DNA of 64,000 bases. Origin: Azospirillum oleiclasticum. Its GTDB lineage: Bacteria; Pseudomonadota; Alphaproteobacteria; Azospirillales; Azospirillaceae. A program made the translations under genes and the position numbers. Location of the stretch: positions 310,001-374,000 of the forward strand of contig NZ_JABFFR010000003.1 of assembly GCF_013423485.1 (NCBI RefSeq). Reading direction: 5' to 3'. Under the pieces are notes generated by a model. That model had not been told where the DNA came from and did not search any database. It saw nothing but the letters and a program-made list of their open reading frames with translations. Shown one piece after another: positions 45,341 to 60,059 of the stretch. Position 1 is the stretch's first letter; every line of letters begins with the position of its first letter.

Positions 45341-47408
45341 GGGTGCCGGTCCTCTCTTCAGCGGCCGCGGAGGCGCCGCGCACGAACGTCTCCGTGCAGC
45401 GGGCCATGGTCTCGGACGCCCGGCTGATCGGATCGGTCATGTAGTAGTTCGTGATCGGGGTCGCGAAGGCGGCACCGTCCAGCGCACCGGCCGTGCCGAA
45501 CCCGCCCCAGGCGGCCGGCGTCACCGTGCCCAGCTTGCCGAACACCGGGTTCACCGCGACCATGCGGGCGCGGAGCTGGCTGACGCTGTCGTAGGGCAGC
45601 GTGTGGCCCAGCCGCTCCGACAGGGCGCGCAGGATCTTCCAGTCCTCGCGCGCCTCGCCCAGCGGGAAGGTCGCGAGGCGGGCGATCTGCGGCCGGCCCT
45701 CGGTGTTGACGTAGGTCGCGTTCTTCTCGGTGTAGGCGGCACCCGGCAGGATCACGTCGGCGCGGTGCGCACCGCGGTCGCCATGGTGGCCCTGGTAGAT
45801 CACGAAGGCGTTGCCAAGCCGGTCCGTGTCCAGCTCGTCGGCGCCCAGCAGATACACCACCTCGACCGCGCCACTGGCCGCACCGTCGAGGATGCCGGCG
45901 ACCGAACGGCCGCCCGCGCCCGGCACGAAACCGATGTCGAGCCCGCCGACCCGCGCCGCGGCCCGGTGCAGCACGTTGAAGCCGTTCCAGCCGTCCCGCA
46001 CCATCCCGAAGCTCTCGGCCAGAGCGCGCGCCGCCGCCTGGATCGCCAGCCCGTCGGGCCGCGCCAGCGCGCCGGCGCCCAGGATCAGCATCGGCTTCTT
46101 GGCGCCGCGCAGAACCTCGGCGAAGGAGTGGTTGCCGTCGATGAGCTGGCTCAGCGTGTCGGTGCCCGCCCCCAGATAGGTGGTCGGGTAGGTGAGGTCG
46201 CGCTGCTCGCCGATGACAGCCACCTTCAGCCCGCCCATCAGGTAGCGCTTGCGGATGCGGGCGTTGACGATGGGGGCTTCCCAGCGCGGGTTGGTGCCGA
46301 TCAGCAGGATCGCGTCGGCCTGCTCGATGCCGGCGATGGTGCTGTTGAACAGGTAGCCGGCGCGGCTGGAGGTGTCGAACATCGCGCCGTCCTGACGGCA
46401 GTCGATGTTGGCCGAGCCCAGCGCGGTCATCAGGTCCTTCAGCGCCAGCATCGACTCCACATCGACCAGATCGCCGGCGATGGCGGCGATGCGTTCACCG
46501 GGCAGACCCTTGACCCGCGCGGCGATGGCGGCGAAGGCGTCGGCCCAGCTCGCCGGCTGGAGCTTGCCGTTGACGCGGAGGTAGGGGCGGTCGAGCCGCT
46601 GGCGCTTCAAGCCGTCGTGGTGGTAGCGGGTCTTGTCGCCGATCCACTCCTCGTTCACGTCCTCGTTGAGGCGCGGCAGCACGCGCATCACCTCGGGCCC
46701 GCGCGTGTCCACGCGGATGTTGGAGCCGACCGCGTCCATCACGTCGATGGTCTCGGTCTTGCGCAGCTCCCACGGGCGCGCGGTGTAGGCGTAGGGCTTG
46801 GAGGTCAGGGCGCCGACCGGGCAGACGTCCACGAGGTTGCCCGACAGCTCCGACGCGATCGCCTGCTCGACGAAGGTGGTGATCTCCATGTGCTCGCCGC
46901 GGCTGACCGCGCCCAGCATCGGCACCCCGGCGATCTCGTTGCCGAAGCGGATGCAGCGGGTACAGTGGATGCAGCGGGTCATGAAGGTCTTGATCAGCGG
47001 CCCCATGTACTTCTCGGTGACCGCGCGCTTGTTCTCGCCGTAGCGGCCGCGGTCGAAACCATAGGACATCGCCTGGTCCTGCAGGTCGCACTCGCCGCCC
47101 TGGTCGCAGATGGGACAGTCCAGCGGGTGGTTGATCAGCAGGAACTCCATGACGCCCTTGCGCGCCTTGTGCACCAGCTCCGTGTCGGTCTTGATGACCA
47201 TGTTGTCGGCGCAGGGCATGGCGCAGGAGGCGACCGGCTTGGGCGCGCGCTCCATCTCCACGAGGCACATCCGGCAGTTGGCCGGCACGCTGAGCCGCTC
47301 GTGGTAGCAGAAGCGCGGGATTTCGATGCCGAGCTGCTCGCAGGCCTGGAGCACCGAGGTGCCCGGCTCGACTTCGATCTCGATCCCGTCGATGGTGAGT
47401 TTCGGCAT
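45333..47408 (-). CDS. nuoG: NADH-quinone oxidoreductase subunit G
   Basis: 691 residues. The N-terminal [2Fe-2S] site includes [20 protein letters not shown]; further clusters are bound by [18 protein letters not shown] and [17 protein letters not shown]. The molybdopterin-oxidoreductase-like domain follows without a visible cofactor role. It carries several of the iron-sulfur clusters of the peripheral arm. Confidence 0.95.
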   Translation of the reverse strand: MPKLTIDGIEIEVEPGTSVLQACEQLGIEIPRFCYHERLSVPANCRMCLVEMERAPKPVASCAMPCADNMVIKTDTELVHKARKGVMEFLLINHPLDCPICDQGGECDLQDQAMSYGFDRGRYGENKRAVTEKYMGPLIKTFMTRCIHCTRCIRFGNEIAGVPMLGAVSRGEHMEITTFVEQAIASELSGNLVDVCPVGALTSKPYAYTARPWELRKTETIDVMDAVGSNIRVDTRGPEVMRVLPRLNEDVNEEWIGDKTRYHHDGLKRQRLDRPYLRVNGKLQPASWADAFAAIAARVKGLPGERIAAIAGDLVDVESMLALKDLMTALGSANIDCRQDGAMFDTSSRAGYLFNSTIAGIEQADAILLIGTNPRWEAPIVNARIRKRYLMGGLKVAVIGEQRDLTYPTTYLGAGTDTLSQLIDGNHSFAEVLRGAKKPMLILGAGALARPDGLAIQAAARALAESFGMVRDGWNGFNVLHRAAARVGGLDIGFVPGAGGRSVAGILDGAASGAVEVVYLLGADELDTDRLGNAFVIYQGHHGDRGAHRADVILPGAAYTEKNATYVNTEGRPQIARLATFPLGEAREDWKILRALSERLGHTLPYDSVSQLRARMVAVNPVFGKLGTVTPAAWGGFGTAGALDGAAFATPITNYYMTDPISRASETMARCTETFVRGASAAAEERTGTHG

Positions 47409-47423
47409 GGGATCAGCGGCTCC

Positions 47424-48716
<1,293 letters not shown>

Positions 48717-48726
48717 CGCATCACCC

Positions 48727-49365
48727 TCAATCGTCGGCCTGGGCGTCGGCGCCCTGCGGGGTGCAGAACGCCTTCAGCGTGGTGGGACCGCCCTCCGGGC
48801 AGGAGGTCTGGCGCCCGGTCTGGGATCCCGCGGGCGGGGTTTCGCCACGTTTGAACGCGTCGATGATCCGCTCCATCTGCTCCGGCCCGACATCTTCGTA
48901 ATAGTCGTCGCCGATCTGCACGACAGGCGCGTTGACGCAGGCCCCCGAGCACTCGACTTCGCCCAGCGTGAACTGGCCGTCCGGCGTGGTCTCGCCGAGA
49001 TCGATGCCGAGCTTGCGCTTGCACACCGCCACCACGTCGTCCGATCCGCGCAGCCAGCAGGGCGTGGTCGTGCACACCTGGATGTGGTGCTTGCCGATCG
49101 GGTGGTGGTTGTACATCGTGTAGAAGGTCGCGACCTCGTACACGCGGATCGGCGGCATCGCCAGCATGGCGGCGATGTGGTCCATGATCGGCTGCGTCAG
49201 CCAGCCGCCGTTCTGGCGCTGCGCCAGATCGAGCAGCGGCATGACGGCGCTGGCCTGACGGCCCGCCGGGTACTTGGCGATGATGCGCTTCGCGAGCTCC
49301 TGGTTCTCGTCGGAGAACGCGAAGGCGGCCGGCTCCCCCGCCGGCGCCGCAACGGTGGCGCTCAT
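48727..49365 (-). CDS. nuoE: NADH-quinone oxidoreductase subunit E
   Basis: 212 residues. The thioredoxin-like domain binds a [2Fe-2S] cluster through [10 protein letters not shown] and [13 protein letters not shown]-terminal extension of ~40 residues ([23 protein letters not shown]) is common in alphaproteobacteria. ATG 49365 overlaps the nuoD stop by 4 nt (ATGA) and gives the expected N-terminus. Confidence 0.93.
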   Translation of the reverse strand: MSATVAAPAGEPAAFAFSDENQELAKRIIAKYPAGRQASAVMPLLDLAQRQNGGWLTQPIMDHIAAMLAMPPIRVYEVATFYTMYNHHPIGKHHIQVCTTTPCWLRGSDDVVAVCKRKLGIDLGETTPDGQFTLGEVECSGACVNAPVVQIGDDYYEDVGPEQMERIIDAFKRGETPPAGSQTGRQTSCPEGGPTTLKAFCTPQGADAQADD

Positions 49366-50579
49366 CGGTCGATCTCTCCGAAGACGATGTCCATGGACGC
49401 GATGTTGGCCACCGCGTCGGCCAGCATGTGGCCCTTCGACATGAAATCCAGCCCCTGCAGATGCGCGAAGCCGGGCGGCCGGATCTTGCAGCGGTAGGCG
49501 CGGTTGCTGCCGTCGGACACCAGGAACACCGCGAATTCGCCCTTCGGCGCCTCGATGGCGGTGTAGGTCTCGCCCGCGGGAACGTGGAAGCCCTCGGTGT
49601 AGAGCTTGAAGTGATGGATGAGCGCTTCCATGGAACGCTTCATCTCGCCGCGCGGCGGCGGCGCCACCTTGCGGTCCTGGGTTCGCACCGGCCCGTCCGG
49701 CAGTTCCTTGAGACACTGGCGGATGATGCGGTTGGACTGCCGCATTTCCTCCATGCGCACCAGATAGCGCGCCCAGCAGTCGCCGGTCAGGCCGACGGGA
49801 ACGTCGAACTCCATGCGGTCGTAGACCTCGTAGGGCTGCGACTTGCGCAGGTCCCAGGCGACGCCGGATCCGCGCAGCATCGGACCGGAGAAGCCCCAGT
49901 CCAGCGCCTGCTCCTTGCTCACGACACCGATGTCGACGGTGCGCTGCTTGAAGATGCGGTTCTCGGTCAGCAGGTTGTCGAGATCATCGACGAATTTCGG
50001 GAACTTCTCGGTGTATTCCCAGATGTCGTCGGTCAGCCCGGCCGGCAGGTCCCAGGCGACGCCGCCGACGCGGAAATAATTCGCGTGCAGACGGGCACCG
50101 GAGACGCGCTCGTAGAACTCCATGAGGATCTCGCGCTCCTCGAAGCCCCACAGCGCCGGTGTGATCGCCCCGACGTCCAGCGCGCCGGTGGTGATCGACA
50201 GGATGTGGTTGAGGATGCGGGTGATCTCGGAGAACAGCACGCGGATGTATTGGGCGCGCGGCGGCGGCTTGATCCGCAGCAAATTCTCCACACCCAGCAC
50301 GAAGGCGTGCTCCATGCACATGGGCGAGACGTAGTCCAGCCGGTCGAAGTAGGGGATCGCCTGCTGGTAGGTCTTGTACTCGATCAGCTTCTCGGTGCCC
50401 CGGTGGAGCAGGCCGATGTGCGGGTCGCAGCGCTCCACGATCTCGCCGTTCAGCTCCATGACCAGTCGCAACACGCCGTGCGCGGCGGGGTGCTGCGGCC
50501 CGAAATTCATGGTGTAGGGCTTGATCTGGGTCGGCTTGCCGCCGGCGTGCCCGGTCGGCGCGGTCGCGGTCGTGCTCAC
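49362..50579 (-). CDS. nuoD: NADH-quinone oxidoreductase subunit D
   Basis: 405 residues starting at a GTG that overlaps the nuoC stop (GTGA, 50576-50579). [25 protein letters not shown] and [16 protein letters not shown] are the NuoD signatures close to the quinone pocket. The family is related to the large subunit of [NiFe] hydrogenase. It is separate from NuoC, not fused. Confidence 0.95.
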   Translation of the reverse strand: MSTTATAPTGHAGGKPTQIKPYTMNFGPQHPAAHGVLRLVMELNGEIVERCDPHIGLLHRGTEKLIEYKTYQQAIPYFDRLDYVSPMCMEHAFVLGVENLLRIKPPPRAQYIRVLFSEITRILNHILSITTGALDVGAITPALWGFEEREILMEFYERVSGARLHANYFRVGGVAWDLPAGLTDDIWEYTEKFPKFVDDLDNLLTENRIFKQRTVDIGVVSKEQALDWGFSGPMLRGSGVAWDLRKSQPYEVYDRMEFDVPVGLTGDCWARYLVRMEEMRQSNRIIRQCLKELPDGPVRTQDRKVAPPPRGEMKRSMEALIHHFKLYTEGFHVPAGETYTAIEAPKGEFAVFLVSDGSNRAYRCKIRPPGFAHLQGLDFMSKGHMLADAVANIASMDIVFGEIDR

Positions 50580-51217
50580 GGCTTGCTCCCGGTCGTGTTG
50601 CCGGTGTTCGGTGCCTGCGCCTTCTCGTCGCCGGGCAGCATCACGTTGGTCATGCCTTCCCACGGGCTCAGGAAGTCGAAGGTGCGGAAGTCCTGCGTCA
50701 GCTTGACGGGTTCGTAGACGACGCGCTTCTGCTCCTCGTCGTAACGGACCTCGACGTAGCCGGTCAGCGGGAAGTCCTTTCGGAAGGGATGCCCCTCGAA
50801 CCCGTAGTCGGTGAGGATGCGGCGCAGGTCCGGGTGGTCGGAGAAGAACACCCCGAACATGTCCCAGGTCTCGCGCTCGAACCAGTTGGCGGCGCTGTAG
50901 ACGGACACCACCGACGGGACGGGGGTGTCCTCGTCGGTGGTGACCTTCACCCGGATTCGCTGGTTGTGCTTCAGGCTCAACAGGTTGTAGACGACCTCGA
51001 AGCGCTCCTCGCGCTCGGGATAATCGACCGCGGTGATGTCCATCACCTGCTCGAAACGACAGTTGGTGTCGTCGCGCAGGAAGGTCAGGGCCTTCACGAT
51101 CGCCGGTCGGCGGACGATGGCGATCAGCTCGCCAAGCTTGATCTCGACCTTGAGCACATCGTCGCCGAGGCGCGACGCGATGTGGTCGCCGAGTTCCTTG
51201 AGCGCTTCTTCGGTCAT
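50576..51217 (-). CDS. nuoC: NADH-quinone oxidoreductase subunit C
   Basis: 213 residues. [22 protein letters not shown] and the 30-kDa signature [43 protein letters not shown] are clear. It is a hydrophilic linker subunit of the peripheral arm. It starts 27 nt after nuoB. Confidence 0.95.
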   Translation of the reverse strand: MTEEALKELGDHIASRLGDDVLKVEIKLGELIAIVRRPAIVKALTFLRDDTNCRFEQVMDITAVDYPEREERFEVVYNLLSLKHNQRIRVKVTTDEDTPVPSVVSVYSAANWFERETWDMFGVFFSDHPDLRRILTDYGFEGHPFRKDFPLTGYVEVRYDEEQKRVVYEPVKLTQDFRTFDFLSPWEGMTNVMLPGDEKAQAPNTGNTTGSKP

Positions 51218-51244
51218 GGGCCTGTTCGCCTGCCTTCTTGGTCT

Positions 51245-51790
51245 TCAGCGCGCGATGCGGTTTCCGCGTCGGATCTTCTTCTGGAGCTGCAGGATGCCGT
51301 AGACCAGCGCTTCCGCGGTCGGCGGGCAGCCGGGCACGTAGATATCGACGGGAACCACGCGGTCGCAGCCGCGCACCACCGCGTAGGAGTAGTGATAGTA
51401 GCCGCCGCCGTTGGCGCAGGACCCCATCGAGATCACCCAGCGCGGCTCCGGCATCTGGTCATAGACCTTGCGCAGCGCCGGGGCCATCTTGTTGGTCAGC
51501 GTGCCGGCCACGATCATGCAGTCGGACTGGCGCGGGCTGGGGCGCGGGATCACGCCGAAGCGGTCGAGGTCGTAGCGGCTCATGTAGGCGTGGATCATCT
51601 CCACCGCGCAGCAGGCCAGCCCGAAGGTCATCGGCCACAGCGACCCGGTGCGCGCCCAGGCGAGCAGATCCTCGTACTTGGCGGTGATGAAACCCTTGTC
51701 CTGGATCTCCTCGTTCACCGCGCGGAAATAGGCGTCCTGTTCCGGTCCGGGCGGAATCGGCGCCAGCGGGTTCGCGGCTCCTACTCCCAT
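51245..51790 (-). CDS. nuoB: NADH-quinone oxidoreductase subunit B
   Basis: 181 residues. The N2 [4Fe-4S] ligands lie in [26 protein letters not shown] and [17 protein letters not shown] 51790 is preferred since AAAGGAG lies ~8 nt upstream. The gene start overlaps the last codons of nuoA by 10 nt. Confidence 0.95.
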   Translation of the reverse strand: MGVGAANPLAPIPPGPEQDAYFRAVNEEIQDKGFITAKYEDLLAWARTGSLWPMTFGLACCAVEMIHAYMSRYDLDRFGVIPRPSPRQSDCMIVAGTLTNKMAPALRKVYDQMPEPRWVISMGSCANGGGYYHYSYAVVRGCDRVVPVDIYVPGCPPTAEALVYGILQLQKKIRRGNRIAR

Positions 51791-52149
51791 TCCAGAGCTC
51801 CTTTCTTCCACTCGTAGATGAACCCGATCGTCAGGATCCCGAGGAACACGATCATCGACCAGAAGCCGAACAGCCCGATGTCACCCAGGGCGACCGCCCA
51901 GGGAAACAGGAACGCGACTTCCAGGTCGAAGATGATGAACAGGATCGAGACCAGGTAGAACCGCACGTCGAACTTGGTGCGGGCGTCCTCGAAGGGCTCG
52001 AATCCGCATTCGTACGGTGACACCTTCTCGGCGTCCGGGTTGCTGCCGCCGACCACGTAGGAGGCGCCGACCATCACGGCCGCCAGGCCGATCGCGATCA
52101 GCAGGAACACGAGGATCGGAAGGTACTCGAAAATAAGCGGGTTGCTCAC
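51781..52149 (-). CDS. nuoA: NADH-quinone oxidoreductase subunit A
   Basis: 122 residues with three transmembrane segments. [42 protein letters not shown] is the diagnostic loop and second helix. The start is a GTG at 52149. It is the first gene of the complex I operon, which runs leftwards to nuoN and beyond. Confidence 0.95.
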   Translation of the reverse strand: MSNPLIFEYLPILVFLLIAIGLAAVMVGASYVVGGSNPDAEKVSPYECGFEPFEDARTKFDVRFYLVSILFIIFDLEVAFLFPWAVALGDIGLFGFWSMIVFLGILTIGFIYEWKKGALEWE

Positions 52150-52259
52150 CCCTTGGTCCTCCCGTCAGCCCATGCCACCTAGACGGCACGGCCCCCGAAT
52201 TGGGCCGACACGTCATGGCGTGGCAGGAATGCCTTGGATTAGCCCTTCAGACGGCCGGC

Positions 52260-52265
52260 ACTATA
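52260..52265 (-). promoter_or_regulatory. candidate -10 element of the nuo promoter
   Basis: On the minus strand TATAGT lies about 110 nt upstream of the nuoA start. A matching -35 is weak (TTTCCT, 17-bp spacer). It is the best promoter-like element seen in the 263-bp gap before nuoA. Confidence 0.3.
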
Positions 52266-52326
52266 GGCCCATCGCTCGCCCAAGGAAAGCGCTTTGAGAC
52301 ATTCTCCAGCGGCCAAAAAGCCAGTC

Positions 52327-52354
52327 ACACCAAGCCTTAGCGGGCACTTGGTGT
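52327..52354 (-). terminator. hairpin downstream of tRNA-Asp
   Basis: ACACCAAG (52327-52334) and CTTGGTGT (52347-52354) form an 8-bp stem. On the minus strand a TTTTT run follows about 10 nt later. It is placed to end the tRNA-Asp transcript before the nuo promoter. Confidence 0.4.
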
Positions 52355-52412
52355 TACCAGCGAATTCGTCGCAGGCGATTTTCGAAGGGTGAAAAAACGA
52401 CGAAAGGGAGAA

Positions 52413-52489
<77 letters not shown>

Positions 52490-52640
52490 GCAACGAGGAA
52501 CACCGGACGGTCGGGGTTTCCGAACCGCGGCGGCCGGAGCCGCCGGACGGGGTGTTCCGTCGTGGGCGGCGTTCTAGCCGCCCTGCCCCGCCCCTGTCAA
52601 CGGAAATAAAGCCGGCGGTGGCGAACCCTATTCAGAACGG

Positions 52641-52865
52641 TCAACCGGCAAGCGTGCGGCGGCGCAGCCGGTCGAGCCCGTCGAAGGCGGCGAGCATGGC
52701 GTCCGGCAATTCACGGCGGTCGATGGCACCGGGCCCGCCGAATCCGGTCAACGCCTCTTCGAGCGCGCGGGCCAGAAGCTCGGCGACTTCGAGATTCTCC
52801 TGCTCGATGGCAAGTTCAAGGGCGTTCAAAATCCGGTCGCCCAACCGCCGCTCATCAATACCCAC
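52641..52865 (-). CDS. small acidic hypothetical protein
   Basis: 74 residues, largely helical and Leu/Ala/Glu-rich (RILNALELAIEQENLEVAELLARALEEALTGFGG). No signal peptide or membrane segment is visible, and no family is recognised. The regular amphipathic helices suggest a small helical-bundle protein. It lies alone between two tRNA genes and is probably real because its codon positions follow the local GC pattern. Confidence 0.55.
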   Translation of the reverse strand: MGIDERRLGDRILNALELAIEQENLEVAELLARALEEALTGFGGPGAIDRRELPDAMLAAFDGLDRLRRRTLAG

Positions 52866-53004
52866 GCCGTCCTCCGTCGCTTCGTCGGATCATCCGTGGG
52901 GAGCATAACACGTTCGCGTGCTGCCGCCCGGCGCTTCGTAGTGCCGCAGAGTCGCGATGGAGCGCGGGGCCACTTGCGGCACGATCGGCGGCGCCGCGGC
53001 GGGA

Positions 53005-53079
53005 TGGTGGGCGATGAGGGTTTCGAACCCCCGACATCCTGCGTGTAAGACAGGCGCTCTACCCCTGAGCTAATCGCCC
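53005..53079 (-). tRNA. tRNA-Val (TAC)
   Basis: 75 nt on the minus strand. The acceptor GGGCGAT pairs with ATCGCCC, followed by discriminator A and encoded CCA. The anticodon loop CTTACAC gives anticodon TAC. The D-arm AGCTCAGGGGTAGAGC and T-arm GGGGGTTCGAAACCCTC are standard. Confidence 0.95.
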
Positions 53080-53155
53080 GCAAAGGTCGCCGGGGCCGTC
53101 GCCCGGTGCGCCGGCCGGCCGGCACGGGCCGGCCGGAGCGCGGGTAACGCCGTGC

Positions 53156-53428
53156 TCAGTTGAGCGCGTCCTTGAGGTTCTTGCCGGGCTTGAACTTGGG
53201 CTGCTTGGACGCCGGGATGGTGATCTTTTCACCGGTGCGCGGGTTGCGCCCCTCGCTGGCGGCGCGCTCGGCGACCGCAAAGGTCCCGAAACCCACCAGC
53301 CGCACCTCGTCGCCCTTCTTCAGGGAGTCGGAGATGCCGTCGAACACCGCATCCACCGCCTTCGTCGCGTCGGTCTTGGACAAACCGGCGGCGTCGGCGA
53401 CAAGCGCCACAAGATCATTTTTGTTCAT
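53156..53428 (-). CDS. hupB: HU family DNA-binding protein
   Basis: 90 residues, start MNKNDLVALVADAAGLSKTDATKAVDAVFD. The DNA-binding arm is RLVGFGTFAVAERAASEGRNPRTGEKITIPASKQPKFKPGK, with the intercalating Pro in RNPRTGE. HU is a nucleoid-associated dimer. It follows lon on the same strand, the usual alphaproteobacterial order lon-hup-tRNA-nuo. Confidence 0.95.
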   Translation of the reverse strand: MNKNDLVALVADAAGLSKTDATKAVDAVFDGISDSLKKGDEVRLVGFGTFAVAERAASEGRNPRTGEKITIPASKQPKFKPGKNLKDALN

Positions 53429-53507
53429 TACAATCCCCCTTCCCCAAATCGTTTAAAAACCAAAGATCAAAGTCGTCCCCCGACTTCGCGAGCGCCGAGT
53501 GTAAGCG

Positions 53508-53550
53508 CAGGAAATGCCGCCCGTCAATGAAGGACGGGCGGCATTTCCTG
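53508..53550. terminator. perfect 18-bp inverted repeat between lon and hupB
   Basis: CAGGAAATGCCGCCCGTC (53508-53525) and its exact complement GACGGGCGGCATTTCCTG (53533-53550) flank a 7-nt loop. The stem starts 28 nt downstream of the lon stop. No T-tract follows on the minus strand, so it may be a processing or stabilising hairpin, or a factor-dependent terminator. Confidence 0.6.
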
Positions 53551-53578
53551 GAAAAACGGCTGATTTCCGCGGGTTACG

Positions 53579-55990
<2,412 letters not shown>

Positions 55991-56309
55991 CGCTTCTGTG
56001 CCTCTTCAAGGGGAAACCGCCAGCCCGGGATGGGCCTGACGATGGCGTCCCGCCTCGCAATGAGCGCAAGAACACCGCCCGGTGTGAAAGTAACGTGGCA
56101 CACCCCTACCCACCCTTCAAGGGGAAGGCGTCGCGGGCGCACAACGACCACGGCCGGATCGCCGGCGTGAATCGGGACCGGAGCGGCAACGGACCCTTGC
56201 GCGAGAGGATTGCCCGGCTATGCTTTTCAGGGTTGCCACCCTTCGCGATGGACAACCAGGCTGCCATCCGACAGGTCGTCTTCACAGCCCGCAGCGAGAG
56301 GAGAGGCGC
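55991..56309. other. 319-bp intergenic region upstream of lon
   Basis: This gap separates lon from the divergent accessory islet and holds no convincing gene. Two copies of CCCCTTGAAG read towards lon, one ~20 nt before the lon start and one ~100 nt further upstream (near 56112-56124). The CTTGAA core resembles a heat-shock sigma factor -35, but no good -10 match was found at the expected spacing. Confidence 0.5.
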
Positions 56310-56975
56310 GTGCCTGGTCTTACCGCGCAACAGCTCAGGACAGCCCTCGTGAACGACCCGGCGGGCTTTCTTGCCAGCACCGTGATCCAATTCGATCTGG
56401 CGAACGGCATCTCCCCGAATGGCTGGCAACAATCCACCGCCGGTTCCCTGATGATCGGCCCGACCCTGCCGAGTGTGCACCGGCCGATGCGGTTCCGCTC
56501 GACCCACCGCGACAGCTTCAACGTCGAATACCGCAACGGCCAGAACGGTTGGGCGACCGACGGCGATTTCTACCACGTCACGCCGGACGGCGGTGGTGAG
56601 CTGTTGGCCTATTTCCTGCCCTGGCGCGCGGATTCGGGCTATTCGCTGGTGATCGGAGCGGACGCGCAGCTCTTCTTCAACGCCATGATGGACGGCTGTT
56701 CCTTCGGCTGGACAATCGGACCGAACGGCACCATCCGCGTGGCGCACCACAACATCCAGGGCGACGACGGGCTGACGAACAACGCGCAGATGCTGCAGAG
56801 CCTCGGCATGTACCAGAACCGCTTCATGCGTGACGATTACCGGCACTTCGATGGCGGCTACGGGTCCTGCTCGATCATCGGCGCGCGCGGAAACAACGGC
56901 TGGCGGATCTACGCCCAGGTGCTGAGCGGCGGATTCGGGAACTACCGGATCGAGCAGGTGGACCGATTGCAATGA
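56310..56975 (+). CDS. hypothetical protein with Cys/His site, possibly deamidase-like
   Basis: 221 residues from a GTG with an excellent GAGAGGAGAGG ribosome site. The centre reads MMDGCSFGWTIGPNGTIRVAHHN, with Cys130 followed 16-17 residues later by His146/His147. That Gly-Cys...Gly-x-Ile...His arrangement is like the catalytic Cys/His pair of CNF1/BLF1-type glutamine deamidases, but overall similarity was not testable. No signal peptide is visible, so if it is an effector it needs another route. The next gene follows after 81 nt. The alternative is an unrelated beta-rich protein of unknown function. Confidence 0.6.
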   Translation: MPGLTAQQLRTALVNDPAGFLASTVIQFDLANGISPNGWQQSTAGSLMIGPTLPSVHRPMRFRSTHRDSFNVEYRNGQNGWATDGDFYHVTPDGGGELLAYFLPWRADSGYSLVIGADAQLFFNAMMDGCSFGWTIGPNGTIRVAHHNIQGDDGLTNNAQMLQSLGMYQNRFMRDDYRHFDGGYGSCSIIGARGNNGWRIYAQVLSGGFGNYRIEQVDRLQ

Positions 56976-57056
56976 CGGGATGTGCCGTCGGCGACAGGCA
57001 TCGGCCATGGCGTGCGTATAGCTGTATGATCTATTTCGTCGAGGGAGGGAAAGGAT

Positions 57057-57665
57057 ATGGCACAGCGACCGAAGGGAGCTACCGCGCTTGGCAGCCATTT
57101 TTACCTGTTCAAGTCGGAGACGAACAAAACGGATTGCCTGATTTCCGCGCATGGCGGTTACAAAAAGACAACCAGTGATTTTACCGTGAAAGGGTGCACC
57201 CTTTACTTCTACGTCGACCACGACTTCGCTCTGGCCGATCCCGGCATGGCGTTGATGTACAAAAAAGGAAAGCCGGTAGAAACCATCTCCGACAATCAAA
57301 AATGCAGGAATTATATTCTATCAAAATATCAAGGCCGCCACAGCAAAAGCGGTGAAACTTATGAAACCATCCATGACGCCATTCAGAGAGATGACGCGTA
57401 CACGTCACAAATTCTCTCTCTGAAAGGTATAATGGACGAAAAATCTTGGAAGTTGTCAATGCAACAAACCAACTCCATGAACATCTTGACGATCCGGAAT
57501 CGCTGGTTCAATACGAATCAAAATTTGAGTGACGCCATCGCGGCCGCTCGTCGTGAAATGAGCACGCTGGTGAATTTCCACTGCTCGTTCTGCCGCTGCC
57601 TGGTCGGTGGCACAAGCATCAAGACCGGATCGGTCGAATACCAGCCCCTGCTCAGTGACTTCTAA
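57057..57665 (+). CDS. putative Stv-type adhesin-domain protein, AT-rich
   Basis: 202 residues. The N-terminal region ISAHGGYKKTTSDFTVKGCTLYFYVDHDFALADPGM resembles the putative adhesin Stv domain (HGGY ... FTVP ... FYxxHGxxLxDP) found in polymorphic-toxin-like proteins; this is recognition from memory. The C-terminus has a CSFCRC cysteine cluster. GGGAGGGAAAGG precedes the ATG. The coding sequence is clearly richer in A and T than its neighbours (for example 57250-57480), which suggests horizontal acquisition. It lies in one unit with the preceding Cys/His protein gene. Confidence 0.6.
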   Translation: MAQRPKGATALGSHFYLFKSETNKTDCLISAHGGYKKTTSDFTVKGCTLYFYVDHDFALADPGMALMYKKGKPVETISDNQKCRNYILSKYQGRHSKSGETYETIHDAIQRDDAYTSQILSLKGIMDEKSWKLSMQQTNSMNILTIRNRWFNTNQNLSDAIAAARREMSTLVNFHCSFCRCLVGGTSIKTGSVEYQPLLSDF

Positions 57666-57892
57666 GACCGTCACCACATCAATTGGCCCGGCGGAGACCA
57701 TGGACGGGGTGAAGCGCGGCAGCGCGGCCCTCCGCGGGTCGGTGCGACATCCGCTGTCGAGCCGACCCGGGACTTGTGAACGGCCGCGGTGCGAGACGTT
57801 TCCATGGTCGTCCGGAGCGGACCGGGAGTTGGACACGAGGGGGGCGGCGATTCCCCCCTCCATCACTCAAGCAGCAGGTTCGTTGAAACCGC

Positions 57893-60059
<2,167 letters not shown>

